DNA from: Marilutibacter spongiae
GTDB lineage: Bacteria > Pseudomonadota > Gammaproteobacteria > Xanthomonadales > Xanthomonadaceae
Direction: 5' to 3'
Assembly: GCF_014145325.1 (NCBI RefSeq)
Contig: NZ_JACHTF010000007.1
Span: forward strand, 119,507-183,506
Length of the DNA: 64,000 bases
This document shows, one piece after another, positions 35,515 to 45,300 of the stretch; positions within the stretch are counted from its first letter, which is position 1; each line of letters opens with the position of its first letter. The notes below the pieces were generated by a model. That model was given only the letters and a program-made list of their open reading frames with translations, was not told the origin of the DNA and searched no databases. Both the position numbers and the translations under genes were made by a program.

Positions 35515-38490
35515 TCAGGAGAGGTCCTGCAGGGTGTTGGCGTAAACAAGTTCACCGAGGTAAGCCCGCCAGCCATCGACATGCTGCCGCAGGGCTTCGC
35601 GCGCCTGCGTCCGGATCGTGGCGACATCGGGTACTGCGCCCAGCTGGACAATCGCCGTACCCAGGGCCACATACGCCTTGCGATGGCGAACACCGCCCGC
35701 CGCCAACACCCGCGCTGGTAGGTTCGGCGCCCCGAAGCGTAGCTGCTCGGTAAAGGTGCTCACACCCGCGGCGATTTCGAGGCCATCGGCACGCAGGCGT
35801 CGCGTGATCAGGCTGATACCTTGTTCGACCAGGGTCTGCAGAGCGAAGTTGATCACTCGGGTATGGACTGCCAACAGCTTGTCCATGTCCACCTGTAGCT
35901 GCTCGGAGATTTCGAGAAAGGATGCTCCCGCCATCCAACGTCGGACGACTTCGAAGAAGGTCGGCTTGGCAAGCGCAGAATCATCCCCCTCTGGGCGGAA
36001 GGTCTGCACGACCGCTTCACGAAGGTCGGCGTGCGTCCAAGCCCACTCCAGAATCACCGTGCGCAAGTCGTCATCTAGCGGGTCGACGGCAGCCTGCCAG
36101 TTCGCTCGTGCTGGCAGCAGGTCGCGTTCCACTGAGGTAAGAAGGCGCACCTTAGCGCCGGTATCCCTCACCCAGGCCAGTTGCCCCGTAGGCCGCAGCC
36201 CGATGAGGCGCCGGGCCCGCAACTCAAACACGTTGCGGAGCAAATCCGCTTGCCCTTGGGGAAGCTGCTGCGCGGCAAAGGTTTGTTCCGCGAGCTCGCG
36301 GGCGCGTGCAACGAACGCCTCCTCGCCAACCTCCTCGGAGATCAGATCAATCAACGTGGAGTCGACGCCATCGGTCACCGGATGTACGGCTTCGACTTGT
36401 TCCAATAGCTCATTGTTCAGCGCGATTCCCTGTTGCGCCAAGACGATACCTAGGCGCTCGATGAGGCCGCGAAGCGAGCCTCGCACCGGCTCACCGGCAA
36501 CCTGATCGGCTACCCGGCGCACGAGATGCCATTGCCGCGGATTGGCACAGATCACCAAACCCTTCGTATTCGCGCCGGCGCGCCCGGCACGACCGACGAG
36601 ATTCTTGATGTCGCGCGCGAGCATGGGATCGGGTTGGCCGGTGCGGCTCTGGCGCTGCACCGAGTAGAGCACCAGGCTCCGGATCGGGAGGTTGACGCCT
36701 TCGGCGAGGGTGCTCGTACAGATCACCAAGCGAACCGTGGCATCCCGAATTAAGCCTTCAAGGACCTCGCGGGTTTCCTGTGGGATGTCGCCGTGATGCA
36801 AAACCGCACCATGTCGGACCACCTGGGCACCTATCCAGGCGTTTCCGTACTCACCCTCGAGGTAGGCAATGCAGCGCTGCAAGGTGTCCTGGTTGGCGTA
36901 CGCGAGAGGCGCAGGTAACGGAAGCGGTCGCGCCAGTTGCTCGACCAGCTCTTCGGCCAGCCCCACGGCGCCCTGATTTCCGCGCTTGTTAGCCGCAAAG
37001 ATTGCTGTGGTGCCCATTGGCAGGACCTTGCGTGCCGCTGCGACGGCCTGCGTCTTGACCGACCCGAACGCATAAGTGTTCAGTCGATTGGTGTGAGGGT
37101 TGTTAAACGTGAAGCTTTCGCGATTGAGAAAGTTCGTGATAGTGAACTGCCGCTCTTGCGCTTCGTGCGGGTGCATTTCCAAGCGCACCGCAATGCCTGC
37201 GCCCTTTCCATCCGGCTGCAAGAGCGCGTATTCGGCTACAGCCGGCCGATATGTGCTACGGATGACTGTGCTTTCGTTGCCGCCCAACCAGGCATTAATC
37301 TCTTCGATATTCGGCACGATCGCCGACACGAACACGAAGCGCGGCGGGTGCTCCGCGCGCGACTTCATGCGCGCGAGCAGCAGTTCCAACCCAATACCGC
37401 GGCCACCGCCATCGAGCAGATGGCCCTCGTCGCAGATCACTAGCGAGATCCGCCGCGCGAAAGCGGGATCGGCGCTAAGAATGCCTGAGAGAGATTCCGG
37501 GGTCGCCACCATTGCTCGGAGTTGTTCCAAGCCGTGGACTTCGTCACCTGTCGGGACCGTGCCGCCATACGCACATCGCGCCGGCAAGCCCATCTGGTTT
37601 AGCCGCCGCACCAGCGTGCCGCGCAGCTCTGAAGCCAACGAACGGAAGGGCACCAAGAGGATGGCGGCGTCGCCGGGACGGGAATGAAGGTGCCAATAGA
37701 GCAAGGTCTCGCACAATGTGGTCTTGCCGGCCCCGGTCGGCATCTGCATGGCATAGCTGTCGTTGTTCGCCAGCAGCCCACCCTGGATGGCCTGGATCTG
37801 TGAGGGGAAAAACTCCCACGTCGACGGTTGCCGATCCGCCAGGGAGTGGACCAGCGGCGTCCAAAATGGGTGGCTGCCATTCGGCAGTACAGCCCGTAGG
37901 TTGGTGTTGCGAAATCGAGCCAGCAGTCGACTCAGCAACCGCGCGACGATCCACGCTTCCGGGCCGTCCTCGAGCGCCGCACTGGCCTGGGCTTCCGCCG
38001 CCGCGACCCGGGCTGCGAACTGGCCGATCGCTCCTTCCTTGAGCTCGGCTTGGATGGCCCGGGCGAGCTCAGACTCCAAGGTCGCCGGTCGCGCCAAGAA
38101 GTCAAAGCACGCCGCCCGTAGGCTGCCTGCATCCTCGGGGCGACTGGACTGCCGCATGGCAAGACACGCCGACGCGGGAAAGTCGCCAAAGTAGAAAGCC
38201 GCCGAAGCAAACAATGCGGCATCCTCTTTTGAGATGCCTCGATCTCGCAGCTGCTCTTGGGTGGTCTCGATCGAGAACTGCAAGAACGCATTGCCGAGCT
38301 GCGCCCAGTCCGCGTTGGACACGTCGGGCGCGCGCAAATTGCTGAACAGCTCACCGACCAGTGAGATGTAATAGTCATCGAGCCGATTGTCGATTCGAGA
38401 CAGATCGATCGGCAGCTGTGCGAACTGGAAGTGACGAAGGTGCCGGGCGGTGTCGGCATCGTTGATCCAGCGTTGCAGCGACGCGCGCAC
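35515..38490 (-). CDS. hamB: Hachiman-type defence helicase HamB (Ski2-like)
   Basis: The 991-residue protein is a superfamily 2 helicase with an unassigned N-terminal helical region (1 to about 225). Walker A is MQMPTGAGKTTL, motif II is ICDEGHLLDGGGRG, and SAIVPN, CTSTLAEGVNLP and NLVGRAGRAGA are the later motifs, in the Ski2/Hel308 style; a C-terminal helical region follows. The start is GTG 38490, two bases after the hamA stop. Together the genes match the two-gene Hachiman anti-phage system, in which HamB senses nucleic acid and holds the HamA nuclease in check. Confidence 0.85.
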   Translation of the reverse strand: MRASLQRWINDADTARHLRHFQFAQLPIDLSRIDNRLDDYYISLVGELFSNLRAPDVSNADWAQLGNAFLQFSIETTQEQLRDRGISKEDAALFASAAFYFGDFPASACLAMRQSSRPEDAGSLRAACFDFLARPATLESELARAIQAELKEGAIGQFAARVAAAEAQASAALEDGPEAWIVARLLSRLLARFRNTNLRAVLPNGSHPFWTPLVHSLADRQPSTWEFFPSQIQAIQGGLLANNDSYAMQMPTGAGKTTLCETLLYWHLHSRPGDAAILLVPFRSLASELRGTLVRRLNQMGLPARCAYGGTVPTGDEVHGLEQLRAMVATPESLSGILSADPAFARRISLVICDEGHLLDGGGRGIGLELLLARMKSRAEHPPRFVFVSAIVPNIEEINAWLGGNESTVIRSTYRPAVAEYALLQPDGKGAGIAVRLEMHPHEAQERQFTITNFLNRESFTFNNPHTNRLNTYAFGSVKTQAVAAARKVLPMGTTAIFAANKRGNQGAVGLAEELVEQLARPLPLPAPLAYANQDTLQRCIAYLEGEYGNAWIGAQVVRHGAVLHHGDIPQETREVLEGLIRDATVRLVICTSTLAEGVNLPIRSLVLYSVQRQSRTGQPDPMLARDIKNLVGRAGRAGANTKGLVICANPRQWHLVRRVADQVAGEPVRGSLRGLIERLGIVLAQQGIALNNELLEQVEAVHPVTDGVDSTLIDLISEEVGEEAFVARARELAEQTFAAQQLPQGQADLLRNVFELRARRLIGLRPTGQLAWVRDTGAKVRLLTSVERDLLPARANWQAAVDPLDDDLRTVILEWAWTHADLREAVVQTFRPEGDDSALAKPTFFEVVRRWMAGASFLEISEQLQVDMDKLLAVHTRVINFALQTLVEQGISLITRRLRADGLEIAAGVSTFTEQLRFGAPNLPARVLAAGGVRHRKAYVALGTAIVQLGAVPDVATIRTQAREALRQHVDGWRAYLGELVYANTLQDLS

Positions 38491-38492
38491 GA

Positions 38493-39287
38493 TCAGGCCA
38501 CCGACTCGATAGCCGCAGCGTACACAGCCGTATAGGTTGCATGCAGATTTGGCACGCCGATCACTACCAACGTGTACTCCGAATCCGCCTCGGTCGGCGC
38601 CGATACCAGCTCATCGTCGAGGAGCGCGTTACTGATCACCGCTACCGCGCGAAAACGCTTGGATGCGGCCGGGCTATCGACTGCGTCGATGAAACGATTG
38701 AGCAAAGGAATGTCCACATCACCCAAGTTAGTGGTCACGGCCCGATCCCGAAGCCAGACCAGGGTATTGGCCAAGCGACTGATTCGGTCCTTCTTGCAGT
38801 CAGCAATCGCATTCGCGATCGGCTGCGAGGCCCCGTTGGTAGCCTTCGCCTTGACCTCGGAACACAGGATGACATCGGCTTCGCTGGCATGCGGCCGGTT
38901 CGGCATCACGAAATGGACGACGTCCGACTTCGGGGCGGGCTTGGTACGGTCCTGCTTGAGGCGCCACTTTTTCGGGCCGATCGCGGTGGCAGGCAGTTCC
39001 CGCGCGGCTTGATAGAAGTAGCCCAATACCTCCCCGAAATCCCCAGACATCGTAGAGCCGGCGTCCGGCAGCACCGAGCGTACGACATCGGCACGTGTCA
39101 CCCCGTGCTGTTGCACGGCCTGCTCGATGGCTGCATCGGTGATGTAGCAGCGCCGCAGAGGCACGCCCATGGCTGCTGCCAACTCCGCCACGTTCTGGTC
39201 GCTGACCCGAACCAAGACGTAGGGCTGATCCTGCTCATGCGGAAACCAGGCGACTGCGTCTTCAAAGTCAAACCCGAGCTCATCCAT
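38493..39287 (-). CDS. hamA: Hachiman-type effector nuclease HamA (DUF1837)
   Basis: The 264-residue protein has the DUF1837 pattern: SGDFGEVLGYFYQ (82-93, with Glu86), a variable loop, then EADVILCSEVKAK, where the Glu and Lys of SEVK (143-146) form the D/E-x-K nuclease signature. In characterised Hachiman systems HamA degrades DNA once released by HamB, causing abortive defence. The gene is directly followed by hamB. IS30 has inserted 144 bp upstream, so native promoter sequence may have been altered. Confidence 0.82.
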   Translation of the reverse strand: MDELGFDFEDAVAWFPHEQDQPYVLVRVSDQNVAELAAAMGVPLRRCYITDAAIEQAVQQHGVTRADVVRSVLPDAGSTMSGDFGEVLGYFYQAARELPATAIGPKKWRLKQDRTKPAPKSDVVHFVMPNRPHASEADVILCSEVKAKATNGASQPIANAIADCKKDRISRLANTLVWLRDRAVTTNLGDVDIPLLNRFIDAVDSPAASKRFRAVAVISNALLDDELVSAPTEADSEYTLVVIGVPNLHATYTAVYAAAIESVA

Positions 39288-39430
39288 TAGCGCGTCCCGC
39301 TTGTAGTCGAACGCCGCGCGATCGCTCCACGGAGGAGCCGACCTAGCGCGGGCCTGAGAGATGCGGGGTCCAGTGTGCCCGAGTTTGCCGCGCGGGCGCT
39401 AGGCGCCTACGCCCCCCTTGATTGATACCT

Positions 39431-40472
39431 GGCGGATTAACCCGCGAAGTGCAATTTCCTTGAACTGAAGCGGGCCAGGTGCCGTAGCCTGCGCCGCTTC
39501 ACCGGCAAGTGGAGTTGCACATGAGCTATGGACACCTGACCCTGGAGCAACGCTACCAGATTGCGGCGCTGTATCGCGCAGGGCATTCGCACAAGGCCAT
39601 CGCTGAAGCGATTGGCCGCCATCCCAGCACCGTCGGCCGCGAGTTGCGCCGCAACCGCGCGGGTGCAACATACGTCGGTTCGGTAGCCCACGGGCACGCC
39701 AAGCGCCGCCGGCACGTGGCCAGCTCGCGTCCGCAGTTACCCGCCGCCACCCTGGCCTTGATCGATGAAGGGCTGGCCGAGCGCTGGAGCCCTGAGCAGA
39801 TCCGCGGGCGCAGCGCTTTGCTGGGCCACGGTCGCATCAGCCGGACGACGATCTACCGCCATATCCATCGGCGTGGCCTGCGTCACCAGCTGCGCCTGCC
39901 CAAGCGCCGACGCGGCTATGGGCGTGGTCGGCCGCAGCGCTTCACCGACCGCAAGTCGATCCATGAGCGCCCGCTCGAGGTGGCCGCCCTGAGCCGGTTG
40001 GGCGATTGGGAGCTGGACACGATCCGTCCAGCCCGCGGCGGTGGCGTGATCGTAACCATGAACGAGCGACTCAGCGGCTTCATCCGGTTGGGCTGGCGCC
40101 CCAACGGAAAAGCCGACGAGGTCGCCCACGTCATCGGCTCGCGCCTGTGGCCGTTGCGCCGCCACGTGCATACCCTGACCAGTGATCGCGGCAGCGAGTT
40201 TGCCGAGGATACGGGGATCGAGCGCGAGCTGAAGGCGGCAATGTATTTCGCCGATCCGCACGCGCCCTGGCAGCGCGCTCGCAACGAGAATCACAATGGC
40301 CTGGTTCGCCAGTATTTCCCACGCACCGCGGACTTCAGCGCGATCACCGCCGAGCAGTTGCAACACGCCGAGGATCAGCTAAACGACCGTCCCCGCAAAC
40401 GGCTGCAATTCCTGACGCCGGCCGAGGTATTCTTCAACTACGAACGCATTGCACTTCAGGGTTGAGCCCGCC
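39431..40472 (+). mobile_element. IS30-family insertion sequence (about 1042 bp)
   Basis: Imperfect terminal inverted repeats of about 25 bp bound the element: GGCGG-N11-AAGTGCAAT at the left, and its complement ATTGCACTTCAGGGTTGAGC ending in CCGCC at the right. CCT at 39428-39430 and again at 40473-40475 is a likely 3-bp target duplication. The transposase frame is intact. Confidence 0.88.
39521..40465 (+). CDS. IS30-family transposase
   Basis: The 314-residue transposase starts MSYGHLTLEQRYQIAALYRAG with an N-terminal helix-turn-helix (IAEAIGRHPSTVGRELRRN). The DDE core shows GDWELDTI, TLTSDRGSEFAED and ARNENHNGLVRQYFP. No internal stop is present, so this copy may still be active. Confidence 0.93.
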   Translation: MSYGHLTLEQRYQIAALYRAGHSHKAIAEAIGRHPSTVGRELRRNRAGATYVGSVAHGHAKRRRHVASSRPQLPAATLALIDEGLAERWSPEQIRGRSALLGHGRISRTTIYRHIHRRGLRHQLRLPKRRRGYGRGRPQRFTDRKSIHERPLEVAALSRLGDWELDTIRPARGGGVIVTMNERLSGFIRLGWRPNGKADEVAHVIGSRLWPLRRHVHTLTSDRGSEFAEDTGIERELKAAMYFADPHAPWQRARNENHNGLVRQYFPRTADFSAITAEQLQHAEDQLNDRPRKRLQFLTPAEVFFNYERIALQG

Positions 40473-40688
40473 CCTGCTAGAGGACCAGGTCGCCTGGCAG
40501 CGAAACAGCGATCCGACCCAGCATCGGCGTGGGTGCATCGTCACGGCTGTCCGCGCCAGTCTGCCGCTCAGGGGTGGGTCTAACCCCCCATTGGCGGGTA
40601 TCATCGGGTGCGACGACGGCGCAGCGAATTGCGCTGTCTTTATGTTCTGCGGGCGGTGGCTAGCCCGCCTTTCGCTTGGGGAAACCGA

Positions 40689-42191
40689 ATGCCGTGGCTG
40701 GAGTGGCACAACCGCAATGACGACTTGAAGGCGACGGCGAAGACGCCGTACCGCCTGCTCCAACCGATCCAATCCCTATCCCACGGCGACGAAGACGCGC
40801 CGAACATGCTGATCCAGGGCGACAACCTGGAAGCCTTGAAGGCATTGTTGCCCTACTACGCCGGGCAGGTGAAATGTATTTTCATTGACCCGCCCTACAA
40901 CACGAAAAGCGCGTTCGAGCATTACGACGACAACCTGGAACACGCGCAGTGGCTTTCTATGATGTATCCGCGCATGGTGCTGCTGCGCGAACTTTTGAGT
41001 GAGGACGGTTCCATCTGGATCACGCTGGACGATAACGAAGCGCATTATTTCAAGGTGATGTGCGACGAAGTGTTCGGCCGTAAAAACTTTCTAGGCAACA
41101 TCGTTTGGAACCATAGCGTCCAGTCGAAGGGGTATAGCGGGAAACTATCTGTTCATCATAACCATGTGCTCGGCTATCGAAAGTCAGACACTTTTGAACT
41201 CTTGGATTTGCCACGCACGGACGAACATAACGTCAACTACTCGAACCCCGACAACGACCCAAGAGGCCCTTGGCGGTCTGGCGACGTTCGCAACTCACTC
41301 GTTCGCCGAAACCTGATGTACGACATCAAGGCACCCGGCGGAAACATTATCAAGCACCCGCCGAAGGGCTGGCGGTTTAGCAAGGAAACATACGAACGCG
41401 AGCGGGAAGAAGGAAAGATTATTTTCTCCGCAGACGAGACGCGGATAATCCGGAAGATCTATCTCGCAGATCAAGATGGACGCGTTCCTGAAACTCTGTG
41501 GTTTGCCCAAGATGTAGGGACGACACGCGAAGCCAATAAGGAGGTTCGCGCTTTCGTTGAGGGCGATTTTTTCGAGACGCCTAAGCCTGAAAGGCTTATT
41601 GAACGGATACTCCGGATTTCAAGTAAGCCCGGTGATTTGATCCTTGACAGTTTCATTGGTTCGGGAACGACAGGTGCGGTGGCCCACAAGATGGGGCGCC
41701 GATGGATTGGCGTAGAAGTAGGAGAGCACGCCAAGGACTTAGCCCAGCCGCGATTGAGGGCTGTTGTTGACGGGGAACAAGGCGGCATTTCCGAGGCGGT
41801 CGGCTGGCAAGGCGGCGGCGGGTTTCGTTTCTACCAACTCGGCCCAAAGGTGTTCGACGACCAGGGCCGGATCAATCCCGACATCAAGTTCGAGCACCTG
41901 GCCGCGCATATCTGGTTCGCGGAGACCGGCACCGCGCGTAGCACGCGCGCCATGAAGTCGCCTCTGCTGGGCGTCCACAACGGCACCGCGTACTACCTGC
42001 TCTACAACGGAATCCTGGGCGACAAGACGCTTGCGGGCGGCAACATGCTGACCATGAAGGTACTGGCGGGCCTGCCGAAGCATGATGGCCCGATGGTGAT
42101 CTACGGCGAAGGCACGAACATGACCAACGACCGCCTGCGCTCGCTGGGGATCAAGTTCAAGAAGACCCCCAACGACATCCGGGCGAGGTGA
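40689..42191 (+). CDS. mod: Type III restriction-modification DNA methyltransferase (Mod)
   Basis: The 500-residue beta-class N6-adenine methyltransferase has DPPYNT at 67-72 and the SAM motif DSFIGSGTT near 322. The target-recognition region lies between them (about 130-310). GGGGA precedes the ATG at 40689. The C-terminal 110 residues are an accessory domain. Base composition drops visibly in the recognition region (about 41080-41640) compared with both flanks. The target sequence cannot be read from the protein. It forms an operon with res, 4 bp apart. Confidence 0.92.
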   Translation: MPWLEWHNRNDDLKATAKTPYRLLQPIQSLSHGDEDAPNMLIQGDNLEALKALLPYYAGQVKCIFIDPPYNTKSAFEHYDDNLEHAQWLSMMYPRMVLLRELLSEDGSIWITLDDNEAHYFKVMCDEVFGRKNFLGNIVWNHSVQSKGYSGKLSVHHNHVLGYRKSDTFELLDLPRTDEHNVNYSNPDNDPRGPWRSGDVRNSLVRRNLMYDIKAPGGNIIKHPPKGWRFSKETYEREREEGKIIFSADETRIIRKIYLADQDGRVPETLWFAQDVGTTREANKEVRAFVEGDFFETPKPERLIERILRISSKPGDLILDSFIGSGTTGAVAHKMGRRWIGVEVGEHAKDLAQPRLRAVVDGEQGGISEAVGWQGGGGFRFYQLGPKVFDDQGRINPDIKFEHLAAHIWFAETGTARSTRAMKSPLLGVHNGTAYYLLYNGILGDKTLAGGNMLTMKVLAGLPKHDGPMVIYGEGTNMTNDRLRSLGIKFKKTPNDIRAR

Positions 42192-42195
42192 TCCA

Positions 42196-44850
42196 ATGGA
42201 CTTGAAGGACTACCAGGAAAAATCCCTCGCGCGGCTGGCCGACTTCCTGCGCGCTGCGCGCACGGACGGCATTGCCGAAGCGTTCGCCGCGCACGCGCAC
42301 CCGGACGCCAAGACCATGCTGGTGCCGGACTACCGCAACCTGCGCGACAAGGACGGCGCGGACTTGCCGAGCCTGCGCGGCGTGCCGTATGTGGCCATAC
42401 GCATTCCCACCGGCGGCGGCAAGACCCTGATGGGCGCGCATTTCATCCGCTGCGCGGCGGACAACTGGCTGGAACGCGACCGCCCGCTGGTGGTGTGGCT
42501 GGTGCCCAGCCGCACGATCAAGCAACAGACCCTGGACGCCTTCAAGAATCGCCGCCACCCCTACCGCCTCGAACTCGATGCGGCATTCGGTGGCCAGGTG
42601 TCGGTGCTGGACAGCGACGACATCGAACAACTGACGCCGCAGGAACTGGCCACGCGCACCTGTATCGTCGTTGCCACGATGGCGGCGGCGCGCGTCCACG
42701 ACATTGATATCCGCGATTTCTACGCCCACAAAGAAGCGCTTGAACCCCACTTCATCGCACTGCCGAAGGACGCGCCGCTGCCGGACCTGGAACAGACGGA
42801 GGACGGCAAGGGGCCGCGCTTTTCGTTCGCCAACCTGCTGCGGCTCCACCGCCCGCTGGTGATTACCGACGAGGCACACAACGCGACCAGCGACCTGTCC
42901 GGCGTCGTGTACGAACGCCTGGCCCCCAGCGCAATCATCGAACTGACCGCCACGCCGGACATGGCCACCAGCAACGTCCTGGTGCGCGTGTCGGCCTCGC
43001 AGTTGTTCGCGGAGGAAATGATCAAGTTGCCGGTGCTACTGGAAGAGCACCTGGACGGTTGGGACGTGGCCCTGCGCCATGCGCTGCTACGCCGGCAGGA
43101 ACTGGAAGAGATCGCGAAAAAGGAAGCCGACTACATTCGCCCGATCCTGCTGATCCAGGCGGAGCACAAGGGCGGAGAGGCGACGGTCGAAACCATCTAC
43201 GAGCACTTGACCAGTGAAGACGGCGAACGGATCGAAAAGGACTGGGTGAAGATCGCCACGGGAGACCAGCGCGAACTGGACGGGATCGACCTGTTCGCGC
43301 CCGACTGCCCGGTGCGCGTCATCATCACGATGGAAGCGTTGAAGGAAGGCTGGGACTGTTCGTTCGCCTATGTGCTGTGCTCCGTGTCGGGAACGAAATC
43401 CGCGACCGCCATCGAGCAGTTGTTGGGCCGTGTACTACGCATGCCCTACGCGCGCACGCGCGACCAGGCGGCGCTGAACAAGGCTTACGCGCATGTCGTG
43501 TCGCCCTACTTCGGCGCGAAGGCGGTCGAGTTCACCGACCACCTGGAAAGCATGGGTTTCTCGCGGCTGGAAGCCGCGCAGAACCTGCCTGTCCAGCCGG
43601 CGCTGATCCCCGACGGCGGCGAGCACCCGGCGCTCAAAATCGAAACCGTGCGGTTCACCGCAACGAAGAAGCCGGACTTGGCGAATGTGCCGGCGGGCGA
43701 CCTGCGCAACATCACGATTAAGCCAGCCGAAGAAGAAGGCAAGTTCGAAGTGGAGGTCAAGGGCGCGATCCAGCCGGAGAGCGTCGAGGCCATCGCCAAA
43801 GTGTTCACCGGCAAAGCCAAGGAGCAGGTGCGCACCTCGCTGGAACAGCACAACACGCGCGCCAAGTTGCGCGAGACGCCCGCGCAAAAGGGCGTGAAGT
43901 TCGAGGTGCCGCAGTTGTCGATCAAGTTCGGCGACCGCGTGGTGCCGGTCGAGAACGACCTACTAGTGGAGGATGGATTCTGGAATCCGGCGGACGCGGC
44001 GGGCACGCTGGATACGCTGGCCTTCGACACGCGCACGCAGACCTGGGAAATCGACATCGGCGAGAAGGCGGTGAAGATGAACATGGTCCAGGAACCGCAG
44101 GCCGAGTACCTGTCGGGCCTGACCGGCGACTGGGAAGAAGCCGACCTGCTGATATGGCTGGAAGGCAAGGTCGTCCAGAACGATGTTCGCCACGAAGCGA
44201 TGATCGAATGGATCGCGCAGGCCATCGCCCCGTTGAAGCACAAGGGATACAGCCTGGGCCAACTGGTGCGCGGGCGATTCATCATCGCGCGTCGTCTGCT
44301 GACGCTACTGGACGAGGCCAAGGCCAAGCGCGGCAACCAGGCGCACCAGCGCTTGTTCGCCCTGGAGGAAGTCGTGGTCGATCCGGCGGTGGTATTCAAG
44401 TTCTCGAACCTGGCCTATCCCATGCGGTCGCCGTGTCCGGCACCGATGGAGTGGCCGAAGCACTATTACGAGGTGCCAGGCGACCTGCCGTATCGGCGTA
44501 AGGACGGCGAACTGGCCGAGGAATACCGCTGCGCGACGGCCATCGAGCGCAACGCCGATGTGGAGGTGTGGGTGCGCAACCTGGCCCACCCGACGCAGTT
44601 CCGGTTCCCGACTGCGACCGGCTCTACCTATCCCGACTTCATCGCGAAGTTGAAGGACGGGCGCATTTTCGTTATCGAGTACAAGGGCGATGACCGCTAC
44701 GACCACCCGAAGAATGTCGCCAAGCGGGCGGTGGGCGAACTGTGGGCGCGAAAGTATCCGAACGGCATCTACCTAATGCCTCGCGACAAGGACGAAGAAG
44801 GCCGCGACATAGACCAGCAGATCGCTGCCGCAATAGCGGCTAAGCGATAG
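42196..44850 (+). CDS. res: Type III restriction enzyme (Res), helicase-endonuclease
   Basis: The 884-residue subunit has an SF2 helicase module: PTGGGKT at 71-77, ITDEAHN near 225, LTATPDM, and QLLGRVLRMPYAR (motif VI). A C-terminal PD-(D/E)xK endonuclease follows, with YPDFIAK near 813 and FVIEYKG near 828. It translocates or signals along DNA and cuts when two unmodified, oppositely oriented sites are met. All key motifs look intact, so the system is predicted to be functional with the upstream mod. Confidence 0.92.
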   Translation: MDLKDYQEKSLARLADFLRAARTDGIAEAFAAHAHPDAKTMLVPDYRNLRDKDGADLPSLRGVPYVAIRIPTGGGKTLMGAHFIRCAADNWLERDRPLVVWLVPSRTIKQQTLDAFKNRRHPYRLELDAAFGGQVSVLDSDDIEQLTPQELATRTCIVVATMAAARVHDIDIRDFYAHKEALEPHFIALPKDAPLPDLEQTEDGKGPRFSFANLLRLHRPLVITDEAHNATSDLSGVVYERLAPSAIIELTATPDMATSNVLVRVSASQLFAEEMIKLPVLLEEHLDGWDVALRHALLRRQELEEIAKKEADYIRPILLIQAEHKGGEATVETIYEHLTSEDGERIEKDWVKIATGDQRELDGIDLFAPDCPVRVIITMEALKEGWDCSFAYVLCSVSGTKSATAIEQLLGRVLRMPYARTRDQAALNKAYAHVVSPYFGAKAVEFTDHLESMGFSRLEAAQNLPVQPALIPDGGEHPALKIETVRFTATKKPDLANVPAGDLRNITIKPAEEEGKFEVEVKGAIQPESVEAIAKVFTGKAKEQVRTSLEQHNTRAKLRETPAQKGVKFEVPQLSIKFGDRVVPVENDLLVEDGFWNPADAAGTLDTLAFDTRTQTWEIDIGEKAVKMNMVQEPQAEYLSGLTGDWEEADLLIWLEGKVVQNDVRHEAMIEWIAQAIAPLKHKGYSLGQLVRGRFIIARRLLTLLDEAKAKRGNQAHQRLFALEEVVVDPAVVFKFSNLAYPMRSPCPAPMEWPKHYYEVPGDLPYRRKDGELAEEYRCATAIERNADVEVWVRNLAHPTQFRFPTATGSTYPDFIAKLKDGRIFVIEYKGDDRYDHPKNVAKRAVGELWARKYPNGIYLMPRDKDEEGRDIDQQIAAAIAAKR

Positions 44851-45164
44851 AAAAGGACCCTTTCAGAGACGGGGTATGCCGTTCGCAGTTGGATGACGAG
44901 TTCGCTTTTCAACTTGCAGATGGCTTGCCCTTCACTGGCAGATGGTGGAAGTTCTCGTAACCCGGCTCAGCGAGATTGCTCGCGTTGTCCCACTTGAAAC
45001 GACCCGGCCCAATCCACCAAACTGAAAAAGCAGAAGCACCCTGTCGGCACCCGCTGGGGGCAACTTTGGGGGCATCTGAACAGGAAGCCTCGCAACAAAT
45101 TGAATTGAATCAAGTAATTGGCCTCGTTGTTTGGTAGCCCTCCGCCCACCAGACATCCAGCATG
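44851..45164. other. Right end of the defence island, no gene seen
   Basis: This stretch has no convincing gene. It contains TGGGGGCAACTTTGGGGGCA (45055-45074), a 20-bp near-copy of the left-end repeat, and CTCCGCCCACCA (45140-45151), one base short of the tRNA 3' end CTCCGCTCCACCA (33659-33671). The latter is a weak candidate for a decayed attR. The island therefore probably ends between 45075 and 45151. Confidence 0.5.
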
Positions 45165-45193
45165 AAAAAGCCCCGGTCCTGCCGGGGCTTTTT
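45165..45193. terminator. Strong bidirectional intrinsic terminator
   Basis: AAAAAGCCCCGG and CCGGGGCTTTTT form a perfect 12-bp stem around a 5-nt loop, with T-runs in both directions. It lies downstream of the DUF2268-like gene on the minus strand and insulates it from the island. Confidence 0.92.
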
Positions 45194-45300
45194 CGTATCC
45201 GTCGCCTTTGCGTCGCCGGACATCGAGCGACCGGGCGCCAAGACGGACGTTCGGGAGCCTGCACGATCGCCTGCGTACGGGCGGGCCCCTCGACCGGTTT

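Noticed and set aside
45140..45151. CTCCGCCCACCA as a definite attR
   Set aside because: It is only 12 bases with one base missing relative to the tRNA end, too short to claim; reported only as a weak candidate.
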